A stretch of DNA of 64,000 nucleotides from the NCBI GenBank assembly GCA_030142905.1, contig JASJOG010000082.1:186001-250000 (forward strand), in the 5' to 3' direction. Shown here in pieces: positions 43,645 through 57,800 of this stretch. A program made the position numbers and the translations under genes. The stretch is from Heliopora coerulea. Its lineage: Eukaryota > Cnidaria > Anthozoa > Scleralcyonacea > Helioporidae. Positions within the stretch are counted from its first letter, which is position 1. Each line of letters begins with the position of its first letter. The notes below the pieces were generated by a model. That model ran no database searches, had not been told where the DNA came from, and saw only the letters and a program-made list of their open reading frames with translations.

Positions 43645-43650
<6 letters not shown>
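43375..43650 (-). mobile_element. MITE copy B (inverse of 12083-12395)
   Basis: Starts with the hairpin tttatcgggttttaaaacac / gataaagc and runs into (TA)n at 43647. It shares with copy A the blocks gaggcgatagccgagt, cttcttcacatataaag and cttttgtattttcctcatgaatt. Both copies end in the same TA tract, so the tract belongs to the element or its target. Confidence 0.75.
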
Positions 43651-43681
<31 letters not shown>

Positions 43682-43685
43682 TATG

Positions 43686-43734
<49 letters not shown>

Positions 43735-43741
43735 GTATATA

Positions 43742-43793
<52 letters not shown>

Positions 43794-43800
43794 CTTACAT
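43645..43800. repeat. (TA)n microsatellite
   Basis: About 150 bp of TA with interspersed gtata; reads as an Ile/Tyr-rich frame that is not a gene. Confidence 0.92.
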
Positions 43801-44640
43801 ACATGGGCAGTGGCTAGACCTTACTTGGGGCTGGTCTAGAATGGAGAAGTAAGACGACTCCTTCCCTCCACTAGTCTGAGGGTTCATCTTGGGCAAGTGA
43901 TAGCACCCTCATGCCTTCCTACCTAGGGTTACAGGAAAGGGCAGATGGGGCTCTTAAGCCGTGGTGAAGGCAACTCATCTAGAAGGAAATTTTGATATAA
44001 AACCCTATGTAAGGTAGGTCAAGCCTGTTGTCCTTAATTTAACCTGCGAACACTTTGGCATCTGATGCGTGGCACACCGTGCACCTGTACAGGCAATGCT
44101 AATTTGATGGTGAGAGAGTGCGTTGTGTAACTGACCACTTTAAACAAGTCATTCGTGCCGGTTGTCGGTAAATCAGGTAACTCTGTCATCTTGAGTTCTT
44201 GCACACCAAAAACCCTATGGCGATGAAGGGATAGCGACGGGGGCAAGTGGAGGATGCCACTGGAAGCCCTTAGTTTGAACTTTGCACATAGGTGGTGGGA
44301 GGTAGATGGCCGCTACTCAGGACAACCTCGGGCATTCCTGGTTTTCGTGTCCTCCTTCCACAACAAAGCAGCCCTCTTTAGGGATGGCACTGCTTTCCCC
44401 TGGTAGGGAAAGGGTCTAGAAAAGGTGAACTAAAAATTGTATGCTCGAAATGACCCTGTTATCAGGTGCAGATGACTGGGCATCCACAAACGCACCCGAA
44501 CCAGCAGAAAAACAGAACTCAGTGGAACAAAAGTGTTCATTGCATCATGGAATGTAAGAACCCTATAGGATAACAAGAGAAATCATGAGCGCAAAACAGC
44601 AATAATATCAAGAGTTCTATGACGCAAAAATTGACAGAGA
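43800..44640 (+). mobile_element. LINE 5' end cut by the satellite
   Basis: GC-richer 5' leader followed near 44525-44615 by the start of a LINE endonuclease: KVFIASWNVRTL, a stop, then DNKRNHERKTAIISRVL. The SWNVRTL opening is typical of endonuclease/reverse transcriptase LINEs. Coding sequence ends at the satellite junction (about 44641). It is a different LINE type from the three CR1/L2-like ones in this window. Confidence 0.65.
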
Positions 44641-47448
44641 AATCCAAACAAGATTGCGAAGGTAAAGGGGTTAACCCACGGTTTTTGGTGATTTTTCGAC
44701 CAATTTTGAAATAGCGAAATAAGGTCGAAATAGGAAAGATTAGATAAAGGAAGGTAGTTTTGCATTGATTTGAGTCATTTTAGGGTTATATTGTTGTCAA
44801 TTTGTGAGGTGGAAAAATTTGGCAAAAAGGTAAAGGGGTTAACCCACGGTTTTGGTGATTTTTCGACCAATTTTAAAATAGCGAAATAAGGTCGAAATAG
44901 GAAAGATTAGATAAAGGAAGGTAGTTTTGTGTTGATTTGAGTCATTTTAGGGTTATATTGTTGTCAATTTGTGAGGTTGAAAAATTTCGCAAAAAGGTAA
45001 AGGGGTTAACCCACGGTTTTTGGTGATTTTTCGACCAATTTTGAAATAGCGAAATAAGGTCGAAATAGGAAAGATTAGATAAAGGAAGGTAGTTTTGTAT
45101 TGATTTGAGTCATTTTAGGGTAAATCTGTGACCACTTTTTGAGGTCAAAATATTTCACAAAAAAGTAAAGGGGTTAACCCACGGTTTTTGGTGATTTTTC
45201 GACGAATTTTGAAATAGCGAAATAAGGTCGAAATAGGAAAGATTAGATAAAGGAAGGTAGTTTTGTATTGATTTGAGTCATTTTAGAGTTATATTGTTGT
45301 TAATTTGTGAGGTGGAAAAATTTGGCAAAAAGGTAAAGGGGTTAACCCACGGTTTTTGGTGATTTTTCGAGCAATTTTAAACTAGCGAAATAAGATGGAA
45401 ATATGAAAGATTAGCAAAGGGAAGGGAGTTTGGCATTGATTTCAGTCATTTTAAGGTAAAACTGTGATCACTTTTTGAGGTCGAAATACTTCGCGAAAAA
45501 GTAAAGGGGTTAACCCACGGTTTTTGGTGATTTTTCGACCAATTTTTAAATAGCGAAATAAGGTCGAAATAGGAAAGATTAGATAAAGGAAGGTAGTTTT
45601 GCATTGATATGAGTCAATTTATGGTTATATTATTGTCAATTTGTGAGGTGGAAAAATTTGGCAAAAAGGTAAAGGGGTTAACCCATGGTTTTTGGTGATT
45701 TTTCGACCAATTTTTAAATAGCGAAATAAGGTCGAAATAGGAAAGATTAGATAAAGGAAGGTAGTTTTGTGTTGATTTGAGTCATTTTAGAGTTATATTG
45801 TTGTCAATTTGTGAGGTTGAAAAATTTCGCAAAAAGGTAAAGGGTTTAACCCACGGTTTTTGGTGATTTTTCGACCAATTTTGAAATAGCGAAATAAGAT
45901 CGAAATAGGAAAGATTAGATATAGGAAGGTAGTTTTGTATTGATTTGAGTCATTTTAGGGTAAAACTGTGACCACTTTTTGAGGTCAAAATATTTCGCAA
46001 AAAGGTAAAGGGGTTAACCCACGGTTTTTGGTGATTTTTCGACCAATTTTTAAATAGCGAAATAAGGTCGAAATAGGAAAGATTAGATAAAGGAAGGTAG
46101 TTTTGTGTTGATTTGAGTCATTTTAGAGTTATATTGTTGTCAATTTGTGAGGTGGAAAAATTTCGCAAAAAGGTAAAGGGTTTAACCCACGGTTTTTGGT
46201 GATTTTTCGACCAATTTTGAAATAGCGAAATAAGATCGAAATAGGAAAGATTAGATATAGGAAGGTAGTTTTGTATTGATTTGAGTCATTTTAGGGTAAA
46301 ACTGTGACCACTTTTTGAGGTCAAAATATTTCGCAAAAAGGTAAAGGGGTTAACCCACGGTTTTTGGTGATTTTTCGACCAATTTTTAAATAGCGAAATA
46401 AGGTCGAAATAGGAAAGATTAGATAAAGGAAGGTAGTTTTGTATTGATTTGAGTCATTTTAGGGTAAAACTGTGACCACTTTTTGAGGTCAAAATATTTC
46501 GCAAAAAAGTAAACGGGTTAACCCACGGTTTTTGGTGATTTTTCGACCAATTTTTAAATAGCCAAATAAGGTCGAAATATGAAAGATTAGATAAAGGAAG
46601 GTAGTTTTGTATTGATTTGAGTCATTTTAGGGTAAAACTGTGACCACTTTTTGAGGTCAAAATATTTCGCAAAAAGGTAAAGGGGTTAACCCACGGTTTT
46701 TGGTGATTTTTCGACCAATTTTTAAATAGCGAAATAAGGTCGAAATAGGAAAGATTAGATAAAGGAAGGTAGTTTTGTATTGATTTGAGTCATTTTAGGA
46801 TAAAACTGTGACCACTTTTTGAGGTCAAAATATTTCGCAAAAAAGTAAAGGGGTTAACCCACGGTTTTTGGTGATTTTTCGACCAATTTTTAAATAGCGA
46901 AATAAGGTCGAAATAGGAAAGATTAGATAAAGGAAGGTAATTTTGTGTTGATTTGAGTCATTTTAGAGTTATATTGTTGTCAATTTGTGAGGTTGAAAAA
47001 TTTGGCAAAAAGGTAAAGGGGTTAACCCACGGTTTTTGGTGATTTTTCGACCAATTTTTAAATAGCGAAATAAGGTCGAAATAGGAAAGATTAGATAAAG
47101 GAATGTAGTTTTGTATTAATTTGAGTCATTTTAGAGTAAAACTGTCACAACTTTTTGAGGTCAAAATATTTCGCAAAAAAGTAAAGGGGTTAACCCACGG
47201 TTTTTGGTGATTTTTCGACCAATTTTTAAATAGCGAAATAAGGTCGAAATAGGAAAGATTAGATAAAGGAAGGTAGTTTTGCATTGATATGAGTCATTTT
47301 ATGGTTATATTATTGTCAATTTGTGAGGTGGAAAAATTTGGCAAAAAGGTAAAGGGGTTAACCCATGATTTTTGGTGATTTTTCGACCAATTTTTAAATA
47401 GCGAAATAAGGTCGAAATAGGAAAGATTAGATGAAGGAAGGTAGTTTT

Positions 47449-50400
47449 GTGTCGATTTTAGTCATTTTAGGGTTATATTGTTGTCAATTAGTGAGGTTGA
47501 AAAATTTGGCAAAAAGGTAAAGGGGTTAACCCACGGTTTTTGGTGATTTTTCGACCAATTTTTAAATAGCGAAATAAGGTCGAAATAGGAAAGATTAGAT
47601 AAAGGAAGGTAGTTTTGTGTTGATTTGAGTCATTTTAGAGTTATATTGTTGTCAATTTGTGAGGTGGAAAAATTTCGCAAAAAGGTAAAGGGTTTAACCC
47701 ACGGTTTTTGGTGATTTTTCGACCAATTTTGAAATAGCGAAATAAGATCGAAATAGGAAAGATTAGATATAGGAAGGTAGTTTTGTATTGATTTGAGTCA
47801 TTTTAGGGTAAAACTGTGACCACTTTTTGAGGTCAAAATATTTCGCAAAAAGGTAAAGGGGTTAACCCACGGTTTTTGGTGATTTTTCGACCAATTTTTA
47901 AATAGCGAAATAAGGTCGAAATAGGAAAGATTAGATAAAGGAAGGTAGTTTTGTATTGATTTGAGTCATTTTAGGGTAAAACTGTGACCACTTTTTGAGG
48001 TCAAAATATTACGCAAAAAAGTAAAGGGGTTAACCCACGGTTTTTGGTGATTTTTCGACCAATTTTTAAATAGCGAAATAAGGTCGGAATATGAAAGATT
48101 AGATAAAGGAAGGTAGTTTTGCATTGATATGAGTCATTTTATGGTTATATTATTGTCAATTTGTGAGGTGGAAAAATTTGGCAAAAAGGTAAAGGGGTTA
48201 ACCCATGGTTTTTGGTGATTTTTCGACCAATTTTTAAATAGCGAAATAAGGTCGAAATAGGAAAGATTAGATAAAGGAAGGTAGTTTTGTATTGATTTGA
48301 GTCATTTTAGGATAAAACTGTGACCACTTTTTGAGGTCAAAATATTTCGCAAAAAAGTAAAGGGGTTAATCCACAGTTTTTGGTGATTTTTCGACCAATT
48401 TTTAAATAGCGAAATAAGGTCGAAATAGGAAAGATTAGATAAAGGAAGGTAGTTTTGTGTTGATTTGAGTCATTTTAGAGTTATATTGTTGTCAATTTGT
48501 GAGGTGGAAAAATTTCGCAAAAAGGTAAAGGGTTTAACCCACGGTTTTTGGTGATTTTTCGACCAATTTTGAAATAGCGAAATAAGATCGAAATAGGAAA
48601 GATTAGATATAGGAAGGTAGTTTTGTATTGATTTGAGTCATTTTAGGGTAAAACTGTGACCACTTTTTGAGGTCAAAATATTTCGCAAAAAGGTAAAGGG
48701 GTTAACCCACGGTTTTTGGTGATTTTTCGACCAATTTTTAAATAGCGAAATAAGGTCGAAATAGGAAAGATTAGATAAAGGAAGGTAGTTTTGTATTGAT
48801 TTGAGTCATTTTAGGGTAAAACTGTGACCACTTTTTGAGGTCAAAATATTTCACAAAAAGGTAAAGGGGTTAACCCACGGTTTTTGGTGATTTTTCGACC
48901 AATTTTTTAATAGCGAAATAAGGTCGAAATAGGAAAGATTAGATAAAGGAAGGTAGTTTTGTATTGATTTGAGTCATTTTAGGATAAAACTGTCACAACT
49001 TTTTGAGGTCAAAATATTTCGCAAAAAAGTAAAGGGGTTAACCCACGGTTTTTGGTGATTTTTCGACCAATTTTGAAATAGCGAAATATGGTCGAAATAG
49101 GAAAGATTAGATAAAGGAATGTAGTTTTGTATTAATTTGAGTCATTTTAGAGTAAAACTGTCACAACTTTTTGAGGTCAAAATATTTCGCAAAAAAGTAA
49201 AGGGGTTAACCCACGGTTTTTGGTGATTTTTCGACCAATTTTTAAATAGCGAAATAAGGTCGAAATAGGAAAGATTAGATAAAGGAAGGTAGTTTTGCAT
49301 TGATATGAGTCATTTTATGGTTATATTATTGTCAATTTGTGAGGTGGAAAAATTTCGCAAAAAGGTAAAGGGTTTAACCCACGGTTTTTGGTGATTTTTC
49401 GACCAATTTTGAAATAGCGAAATAAGATCGAAATAGGAAAGATTAGATATAGGAAGGTAGTTTTGTATTGATTTGAGTCATTTTAGGGTAAAACTGTGAC
49501 CACTTTTTGAAGTCAAAATATTTCGCAAAAAGGTAAAGGGGTTAACCCACGGTTTTTGGTGATTTTTCGACCAATTTTTAAATAGCGAAATAAGGTCGAA
49601 ATAGGAAAGATTAGATAAAGGAAGGTAGTTTTGTGTTGATTTGAGTCATTTTAGAGTTATATTGTTGTCAATTTGTGAGGTGGAAAAATTTCGCAAAAAG
49701 GTAAAGGGTTTAACCCACGGTTTTTGGTGATTTTTCGACCAATTTTGAAATAGCGAAATAAGATCGAAATAGGAAAGATTAGATATAGGAAGGTAGTTTT
49801 GTATTGATTTGAGTCATTTTAGGGTAAAACTGTGACCACTTTTTGAGGTCAAAATATTTCGCAAAAAGGTAAAGGGGTTAACCCACGGTTTTTGGTGATT
49901 TTTCGACCAATTTTTAAATAGCGAAATAAGGTCGAAATAGGAAAGATTAGATAAAGGAAGGTAGTTTTGTATTGATTTGAGTCATTTTAGGATAAAACTG
50001 TCACAACTTTTTGAGGTCAAAATATTTCGCAAAAAAGTAAAGGGGTTAACCCACGGTTTTTGGTGATTTTTCGACCAATTTTTAAATAGCGAAATAAGGT
50101 CGAAATAGGAAAGATTAGATAAAGGAATGTAGTTTTGTCTTAATTTGAGTCATTTTAGAGTAAAACTGTCACAACTTTTTGAGGTCAAAATATTTCGCAA
50201 AAAAGTAAAGGAGTTAACCCACGGTTTTTGGTGATTTTTCGACCAATTTTTAAATAGCGAAATAAGGTCGAAATAGGAAAGATTAGATAAAGGAAGGTAG
50301 TTTTGCATTGATATGAGTCATTTTATGGTTATATTATTGTCAATTTGTGAGGTGGAAAAATTTGGCAAAAAGGTAAAGGGGTTAACCCATGATTTTTGGT

Positions 50401-51144
50401 GATTTTTCGACCAATTTTTAAATAGCGAAATATGGTCGAAATAGGAAAGATTAGATAAAGGAAGGTAGTTTTGTATTGATTTGAGTCATTTTAGGATAAA
50501 ACTGTGACCACTTTTTGAGGTCAAAATATTTCGCAAAAAAGTAAAGGGGTTAATCCACGGTTTTTGGTGATTTTTCGACCAATTTTTAAATAGCGAAATA
50601 AGGTCGAAATAGGAAAGATTAGATAAAGGAAGGTAGTTTTGTGTTGATTTGAGTCATTTTAGAGTTATATTGTTGTCAATTTGTGAGGTGGAAAAATTTG
50701 GCAAAAAGGTAAAGGGGTTAACCCACGGTTTTTGGTGATTTTTCGACCAATTTTTAAATAGCGAAATATGGTCGAAATAGGAAAGATTAGATAAAGGAAT
50801 GTAGTTTTGTATTAATTTGAGTCATTTTAGAGTAAAACTGTCACAACTTTTTGAGGTCAAAATATTTCGCAAAAAAGTAAAGGGGTTAACCCACGGTTTT
50901 TGGTGATTTTTCGACCAATTTTTAAATAGCGAAATAAGGTCGAAATAGGAAAGATTAGATAAAGGAAGGTAGTTTTGCATTGATATGAGTCATTTTATGG
51001 TTATATTATTGTCAATTTGTGAGGTGGAAAAATTTGGCAAAAAGGTAAAGGGGTTAACCCATGATTTTTGGTGATTTTTCGACCAATTTTTAAATAGCGA
51101 AATATGGTCGAAATAGGAAAGATAAGATGAAGGAAGGTAGTTTT
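47449..51144 (+). repeat. Higher-order repeat copy 1 (22 monomers)
   Basis: Defined by the rare variant gtgtcgattttagtc at 47449 and 51145, exactly 3696 bp = 22 x 168 apart. Other rare variants (cggaatatga, attacgc, aattttttaatagc) recur at the same 3696-bp offset. Confidence 0.9.
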
Positions 51145-54100
51145 GTGTCGATTTTAGTCATTTTAGGGTTATATTGTTGTCAATTTGTGAGGTTGAAAAA
51201 TTTGGCAAAAAGGTAAAGGGGTTAACCCACGGTTTTTGGTGATTTTTCGACCAATTTTTAAATAGCGAAATAAGGTCGAAATAGGAAAGATTAGATAAAG
51301 GAAGGTAGTTTTGTGTTGATTTGAGTCATTTTAGAGTTATATTGTTGTCAATTTGTGAGGTGGAAAAATTTCGCAAAAAGGTAAAGGGTTTAACCCACGG
51401 TTTTTGGTGATTTTTCGACCAATTTTGAAATAGCGAAATAAGATCGAAATAGGAAAGATTAGATATAGGAAGGTAGTTTTGTATTGATTTGAGTCATTTT
51501 AGGGTAAAACTGTGACCACTTTTTGAGGTCAAAATATTTCGCAAAAAGGTAAAGGGGTTAACCCACGGTTTTTGGTGATTTTTCGACCAATTTTTAAATA
51601 GCGAAATAAGGTCGAAATAGGAAAGATTAGATAAAGGAAGGTAGTTTTGTATTGATTTGAGTCATTTTAGGGTAAAACTGTGACCACTTTTTGAGGTCAA
51701 AATATTACGCAAAAAAGTAAAGGGGTTAACCCACGGTTTTTGGTGATTTTTCGACCAATTTTTAAATAGCGAAATAAGGTCGGAATATGAAAGATTAGAT
51801 AAAGGAAGGTAGTTTTGCATTGATATGAGTCATTTTATGGTTATATTATTGTCAATTTGTGAGGTGGAAAAATTTGGCAAAAAGGTAAAGGGGTTAACCC
51901 ATGGTTTTTGGTGATTTTTCGACCAATTTTTAAATAGCGAAATAAGGTCGAAATAGGAAAGATTAGATAAAGGAAGGTAGTTTTGTATTGATTTGAGTCA
52001 TTTTAGGATAAAACTGTGACCACTTTTTGAGGTCAAAATATTTCGCAAAAAAGTAAAGGGGTTAATCCACAGTTTTTGGTGATTTTTCGACCAATTTTTA
52101 AATAGCGAAATAAGGTCGAAATAGGAAAGATTAGATAAAGGAAGGTAGTTTTGTGTTGATTTGAGTCATTTTAGAGTTATATTGTTGTCAATTTGTGAGG
52201 TGGAAAAATTTCGCAAAAAGGTAAAGGGTTTAACCCACGGTTTTTGGTGATTTTTCGACCAATTTTGAAATAGCGAAATAAGATCGAAATAGGAAAGATT
52301 AGATATAGGAAGGTAGTTTTGTATTGATTTGAGTCATTTTAGGGTAAAACTGTGACCACTTTTTGAGGTCAAAATATTTCGCAAAAAGGTAAAGGGGTTA
52401 ACCCACGGTTTTTGGTGATTTTTCGACCAATTTTTAAATAGCGAAATAAGGTCGAAATAGGAAAGATTAGATAAAGGAAGGTAGTTTTGTATTGATTTGA
52501 GTCATTTTAGGGTAAAACTGTGACCACTTTTTGAGGTCAAAATATTTCACAAAAAGGTAAAGGGGTTAACCCACGGTTTTTGGTGATTTTTCGACCAATT
52601 TTTTAATAGCGAAATAAGGTCGAAATAGGAAAGATTAGATAAAGGAAGGTAGTTTTGTATTGATTTGAGTCATTTTAGGATAAAACTGTCACAACTTTTT
52701 GAGGTCAAAATATTTCGCAAAAAAGTAAAGGGGTTAACCCACGGTTTTTGGTGATTTTTCGACCAATTTTGAAATAGCGAAATATGGTCGAAATAGGAAA
52801 GATTAGATAAAGGAATGTAGTTTTGTATTAATTTGAGTCATTTTAGAGTAAAACTGTCACAACTTTTTGAGGTCAAAATATTTCGCAAAAAAGTAAAGGG
52901 GTTAACCCACGGTTTTTGGTGATTTTTCGACCAATTTTTAAATAGCGAAATAAGGTCGAAATAGGAAAGATTAGATAAAGGAAGGTAGTTTTGCATTGAT
53001 ATGAGTCATTTTATGGTTATATTATTGTCAATTTGTGAGGTGGAAAAATTTCGCAAAAAGGTAAAGGGTTTAACCCACGGTTTTTGGTGATTTTTCGACC
53101 AATTTTGAAATAGCGAAATAAGATCGAAATAGGAAAGATTAGATATAGGAAGGTAGTTTTGTATTGATTTGAGTCATTTTAGGGTAAAACTGTGACCACT
53201 TTTTGAAGTCAAAATATTTCGCAAAAAGGTAAAGGGGTTAACCCACGGTTTTTGGTGATTTTTCGACCAATTTTTAAATAGCGAAATAAGGTCGAAATAG
53301 GAAAGATTAGATAAAGGAAGGTAGTTTTGTGTTGATTTGAGTCATTTTAGAGTTATATTGTTGTCAATTTGTGAGGTGGAAAAATTTCGCAAAAAGGTAA
53401 AGGGTTTAACCCACGGTTTTTGGTGATTTTTCGACCAATTTTGAAATAGCGAAATAAGATCGAAATAGGAAAGATTAGATATAGGAAGGTAGTTTTGTAT
53501 TGATTTGAGTCATTTTAGGGTAAAACTGTGACCACTTTTTGAGGTCAAAATATTTCGCAAAAAGGTAAAGGGGTTAACCCACGGTTTTTGGTGATTTTTC
53601 GACCAATTTTTAAATAGCGAAATAAGGTCGAAATAGGAAAGATTAGATAAAGGAAGGTAGTTTTGTATTGATTTGAGTCATTTTAGGATAAAACTGTCAC
53701 AACTTTTTGAGGTCAAAATATTTCGCAAAAAAGTAAAGCGGTTAACCCACGGTTTTTGGTGATTTTTCGACCAATTTTTAAATAGCGAAATAAGGTCGAA
53801 ATAGGAAAGATTAGATAAAGGAATGTAGTTTTGTCTTAATTTGAGTCATTTTAGAGTAAAACTGTCACAACTTTTTGAGGTCAAAATATTTCGCAAAAAA
53901 GTAAAGGAGTTAACCCACGGTTTTTGGTGATTTTTCGACCAATTTTTAAATAGCGAAATAAGGTCGAAATAGGAAAGATTAGATAAAGGAAGGTAGTTTT
54001 GCATTGATATGAGTCATTTTATGGTTATATTATTGTCAATTTGTGAGGTGGAAAAATTTGGCAAAAAGGTAAAGGGGTTAACCCATGATTTTTGGTGATT

Positions 54101-54840
54101 TTTCGACCAATTTTTAAATAGCGAAATATGGTCGAAATAGGAAAGATTAGATAAAGGAAGGTAGTTTTGTATTGATTTGAGTCATTTTAGGATAAAACTG
54201 TGACCACTTTTTGAGGTCAAAATATTTCGCAAAAAAGTAAAGGGGTTAATCCACGGTTTTTGGTGATTTTTCGACCAATTTTTAAATAGCGAAATAAGGT
54301 CGAAATAGGAAAGATTAGATAAAGGAAGGTAGTTTTGTGTTGATTTGAGTCATTTTAGAGTTATATTGTTGTCAATTTGTGAGGTGGAAAAATTTGGCAA
54401 AAAGGTAAAGGGGTTAACCCACGGTTTTTGGTGATTTTTCGACCAATTTTTAAATAGCGAAATATGGTCGAAATAGGAAAGATTAGATAAAGGAATGTAG
54501 TTTTGTATTAATTTGAGTCATTTTAGAGTAAAACTGTCACAACTTTTTGAGGTCAAAATATTTCGCAAAAAAGTAAAGGGGTTAACCCACGGTTTTTGGT
54601 GATTTTTCGACCAATTTTTAAATAGCGAAATAAGGTCGAAATAGGAAAGATTAAATAAAGGAAGGTAGTTTTGCATTGATATGAGTCATTTTATGGTTAT
54701 ATTATTGTCAATTTGTGAGGTGGAAAAATTTGGCAAAAAGGTAAAGGGGTTAACCCATGATTTTTGGTGATTTTTCGACCAATTTTTAAATAGCGAAATA
54801 TGGTCGAAATAGGAAAGATAAGATGAAGGAAGGTAGTTTT
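51145..54840 (+). repeat. Higher-order repeat copy 2 (22 monomers)
   Basis: Same variant order as copy 1 with only scattered single-base differences. Its next marker, gtgtcgatttta, is at 54841. Confidence 0.9.
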
Positions 54841-57800
54841 GTGTCGATTTTAGTCATTTTAGGGTTATATTGTTGTCAATTTGTGAGGTTGAAAAATTTG
54901 GCAAAAAGGTAAAGGGGTTAACCCACGGTTTTTGGTGATTTTTCGACCAATTTTTAAATAGCGAAATAAGGTCGAAATAGGAAAGATTAGATAAAGGAAG
55001 GTAGTTTTGTGTTGATTTGAGTCATTTTAGCGTTATATTGTTGTCAATTTGTGAGGTGGAAAAATTTCGCAAAAAGGTAAAGGGTTTAACCCACGGTTTT
55101 TGGTGATTTTTCGACCAATTTTGAAATAGCGAAATAAGATCGAAATAGGAAAGATTAGATATAGGAAGGTAGTTTTGTGTTGATTTGAGTCATTTTAGAG
55201 TTATATTGTTGTCAATTTGTGAGGTGGAAAAATTTCGCAAAAAGGTAAAGGGTTTAACCCACGGTTTTTGGTGATTTTTCGACCAATTTTGAAATAGCGA
55301 AATAAGATCGAAATAGGAAAGATTAGATATAGGAAGGTAGTTTTGTATTGATTTGAGTCATTTTAGGGTAAAACTGTGACCACTTTTTGAGGTCAAAATA
55401 TTTCGCAAAAAGGTAAAGGGGTTAACCCACGGTTTTTGGTGATTTTTCGACCAATTTTTAAATAGCGAAATAAGGTCGAAATAGGAAAGATTAGATAAAG
55501 GAAGGTAGTTTTGTATTGATTTGAGTCATTTTAGGGTAAAACTGTGACCACTTTTTGAGGTCAAAATATTTCACAAAAAGGTAAAGGGGTTAACCCACGG
55601 TTTTTGGTGATTTTTCGACCAATTATTTAATAGCGAAATAAGGTCGAAATAGGAAAGATTAGATAAAGGAAGGTAGTTTTGTATTGATTTGAGTCATTTT
55701 AGGATAAAACTGTCACAACTTTTTGAGGTCAAAATATTTCGCAAAAAAGTAAAGGGGTTAACCCACGGTTTTTGGTGATTTTTCGACCAATTTTGAAATA
55801 GCGAAATAAGGTCGAAATAGGAAAGATTAGATAAAGGAATGTAGTTTTGTATTAATTTGAGTCATTTTAGAGTAAAACTGTCACAACTTTTTGAGGTCAA
55901 AATATTTCGCAAAAAAGTAAAGGGGTTAACCCACGGTTTTTGGTGATTTTTCGACCAATTTTTAAATAGCGAAATAAGGTCGAAATAGGAAAGATTAGAT
56001 AAAGGAAGGTAGTTTTGTGTTGATTTGAGTCATTTTAGAGTTATATTGTTGTCAATTTGTGAGGTGGAAAAATTTCGCAAAAAGGTAAAGGGTTTAACCC
56101 ACGGTTTTTGGTGATTTTTCGACCAATTTTGAAATAGCGAAATAAGATCGAAATAGGAAAGATTAGATATAGGAAGGTAGTTTTGTATTGATTTGAGTCA
56201 TTTTAGGGTAAAACTGTGACCACTTTTTGAAGTCAAAATATTTCGCAAAAAGGTAAAGGGGTTAACCCACGGTTTTTGGTGATTTTTCGACCAATTTTTA
56301 AATAGCGAAATAAGGTCGAAATAGGAAAGATTAGATAAAGGAAGGTAGTTTTGTGTTGATTTGAGTCATTTTAGAGTTATATTGTTGTCAATTTGTGAGG
56401 TGGAAAAATTTCGCAAAAAGGTAAAGGGTTTAACCCACGGTTTTTGGTGATTTTTCGACCAATTTTGAAATAGCGAAATAAGATCGAAATAGGAAAGATT
56501 AGATATAGGAAGGTAGTTTTGTATTGATTTGAGTCATTTTAGGGTAAAACTGTGACCACTTTTTGAGGTCAAAATATTTCGCAAAAAGGTAAAGGGGTTA
56601 ACCCACGGTTTTTGGTGATTTTTCGACCAATTTTTAAATAGCGAAATAAGGTCGAAATAGGAAAGATTAGATAAAGGAAGGTAGTTTTGTATTGATTTGA
56701 GTCATTTTAGGATAAAACTGTCACAACTTTTTGAGGTCAAAATATTTCGCAAAAAAGTAAAGGGGTTAACCCACGGTTTTTGGTGATTTTTCGACCAATT
56801 TTTAAATAGCGAAATAAGGTCGAAATAGGAAAGATTAGATAAAGGAATGTAGTTTTGTCTTAATTTGAGTCATTTTAGAGTAAAACTGTCACAACTTTTT
56901 GAGGTCAAAATATTTCGCAAAAAAGTAAAGGAGTTAACCCACGGTTTTTGGTGATTTTTCGACCAATTTTTAAATAGCGAAATAAGGTCGAAATAGGAAA
57001 GATTAGATAAAGGAAGGTAGTTTTGCATTGATATGAGTCATTTTATGGTTATATTATTGTCAATTTGTGAGGTGGAAAAATTTGGCAAAAAGGTAAAGGG
57101 GTTAACCCATGATTTTTGGTGATTTTTCGACCAATTTTTAAATAGCGAAATATGGTCGAAATAGGAAAGATTAGATAAAGGAAGGTAGTTTTGTATTGAT
57201 TTGAGTCATTTTAGGATAAAACTGTGACCACTTTTTGAGGTCAAAATATTTCGCAAAAAAGTAAAGGGGTTAATCCACGGTTTTTGGTGATTTTTCGACC
57301 AATTTTTAAATAGCGAAATAAGGTCGAAATAGGAAAGATTAGATAAAGGAAGGTAGTTTTGTGTTGATTTGAGTCATTTTAGAGTTATATTGTTGTCAAT
57401 TTGTGAGGTGGAAAAATTTGGCAAAAAGGTAAAGGGGTTAACCCACGGTTTTTGGTGATTTTTCGACCAATTTTTAAATAGCGAAATATGGTCGAAATAG
57501 GAAAGATTAGATAAAGGAATGTAGTTTTGTATTAATTTGAGTCATTTTAGAGTAAAACTGTCACAACTTTTTGAGGTCAAAATATTTCGCAAAAAAGTAA
57601 AGGGGTTAACCCACGGTTTTTGGTGATTTTTCGACCAATTTTTAAATAGCGAAATAAGGTCGAAATAGGAAAGATTAGATAAAGGAAGGTAGTTTTGCAT
57701 TGATATGAGTCATTTTATGGTTATATTATTGTCAATTTGTGAGGTGGAAAAATTTGGCAAAAAGGTAAAGGGGTTAACCCATGATTTTTGGTGATTTTTC

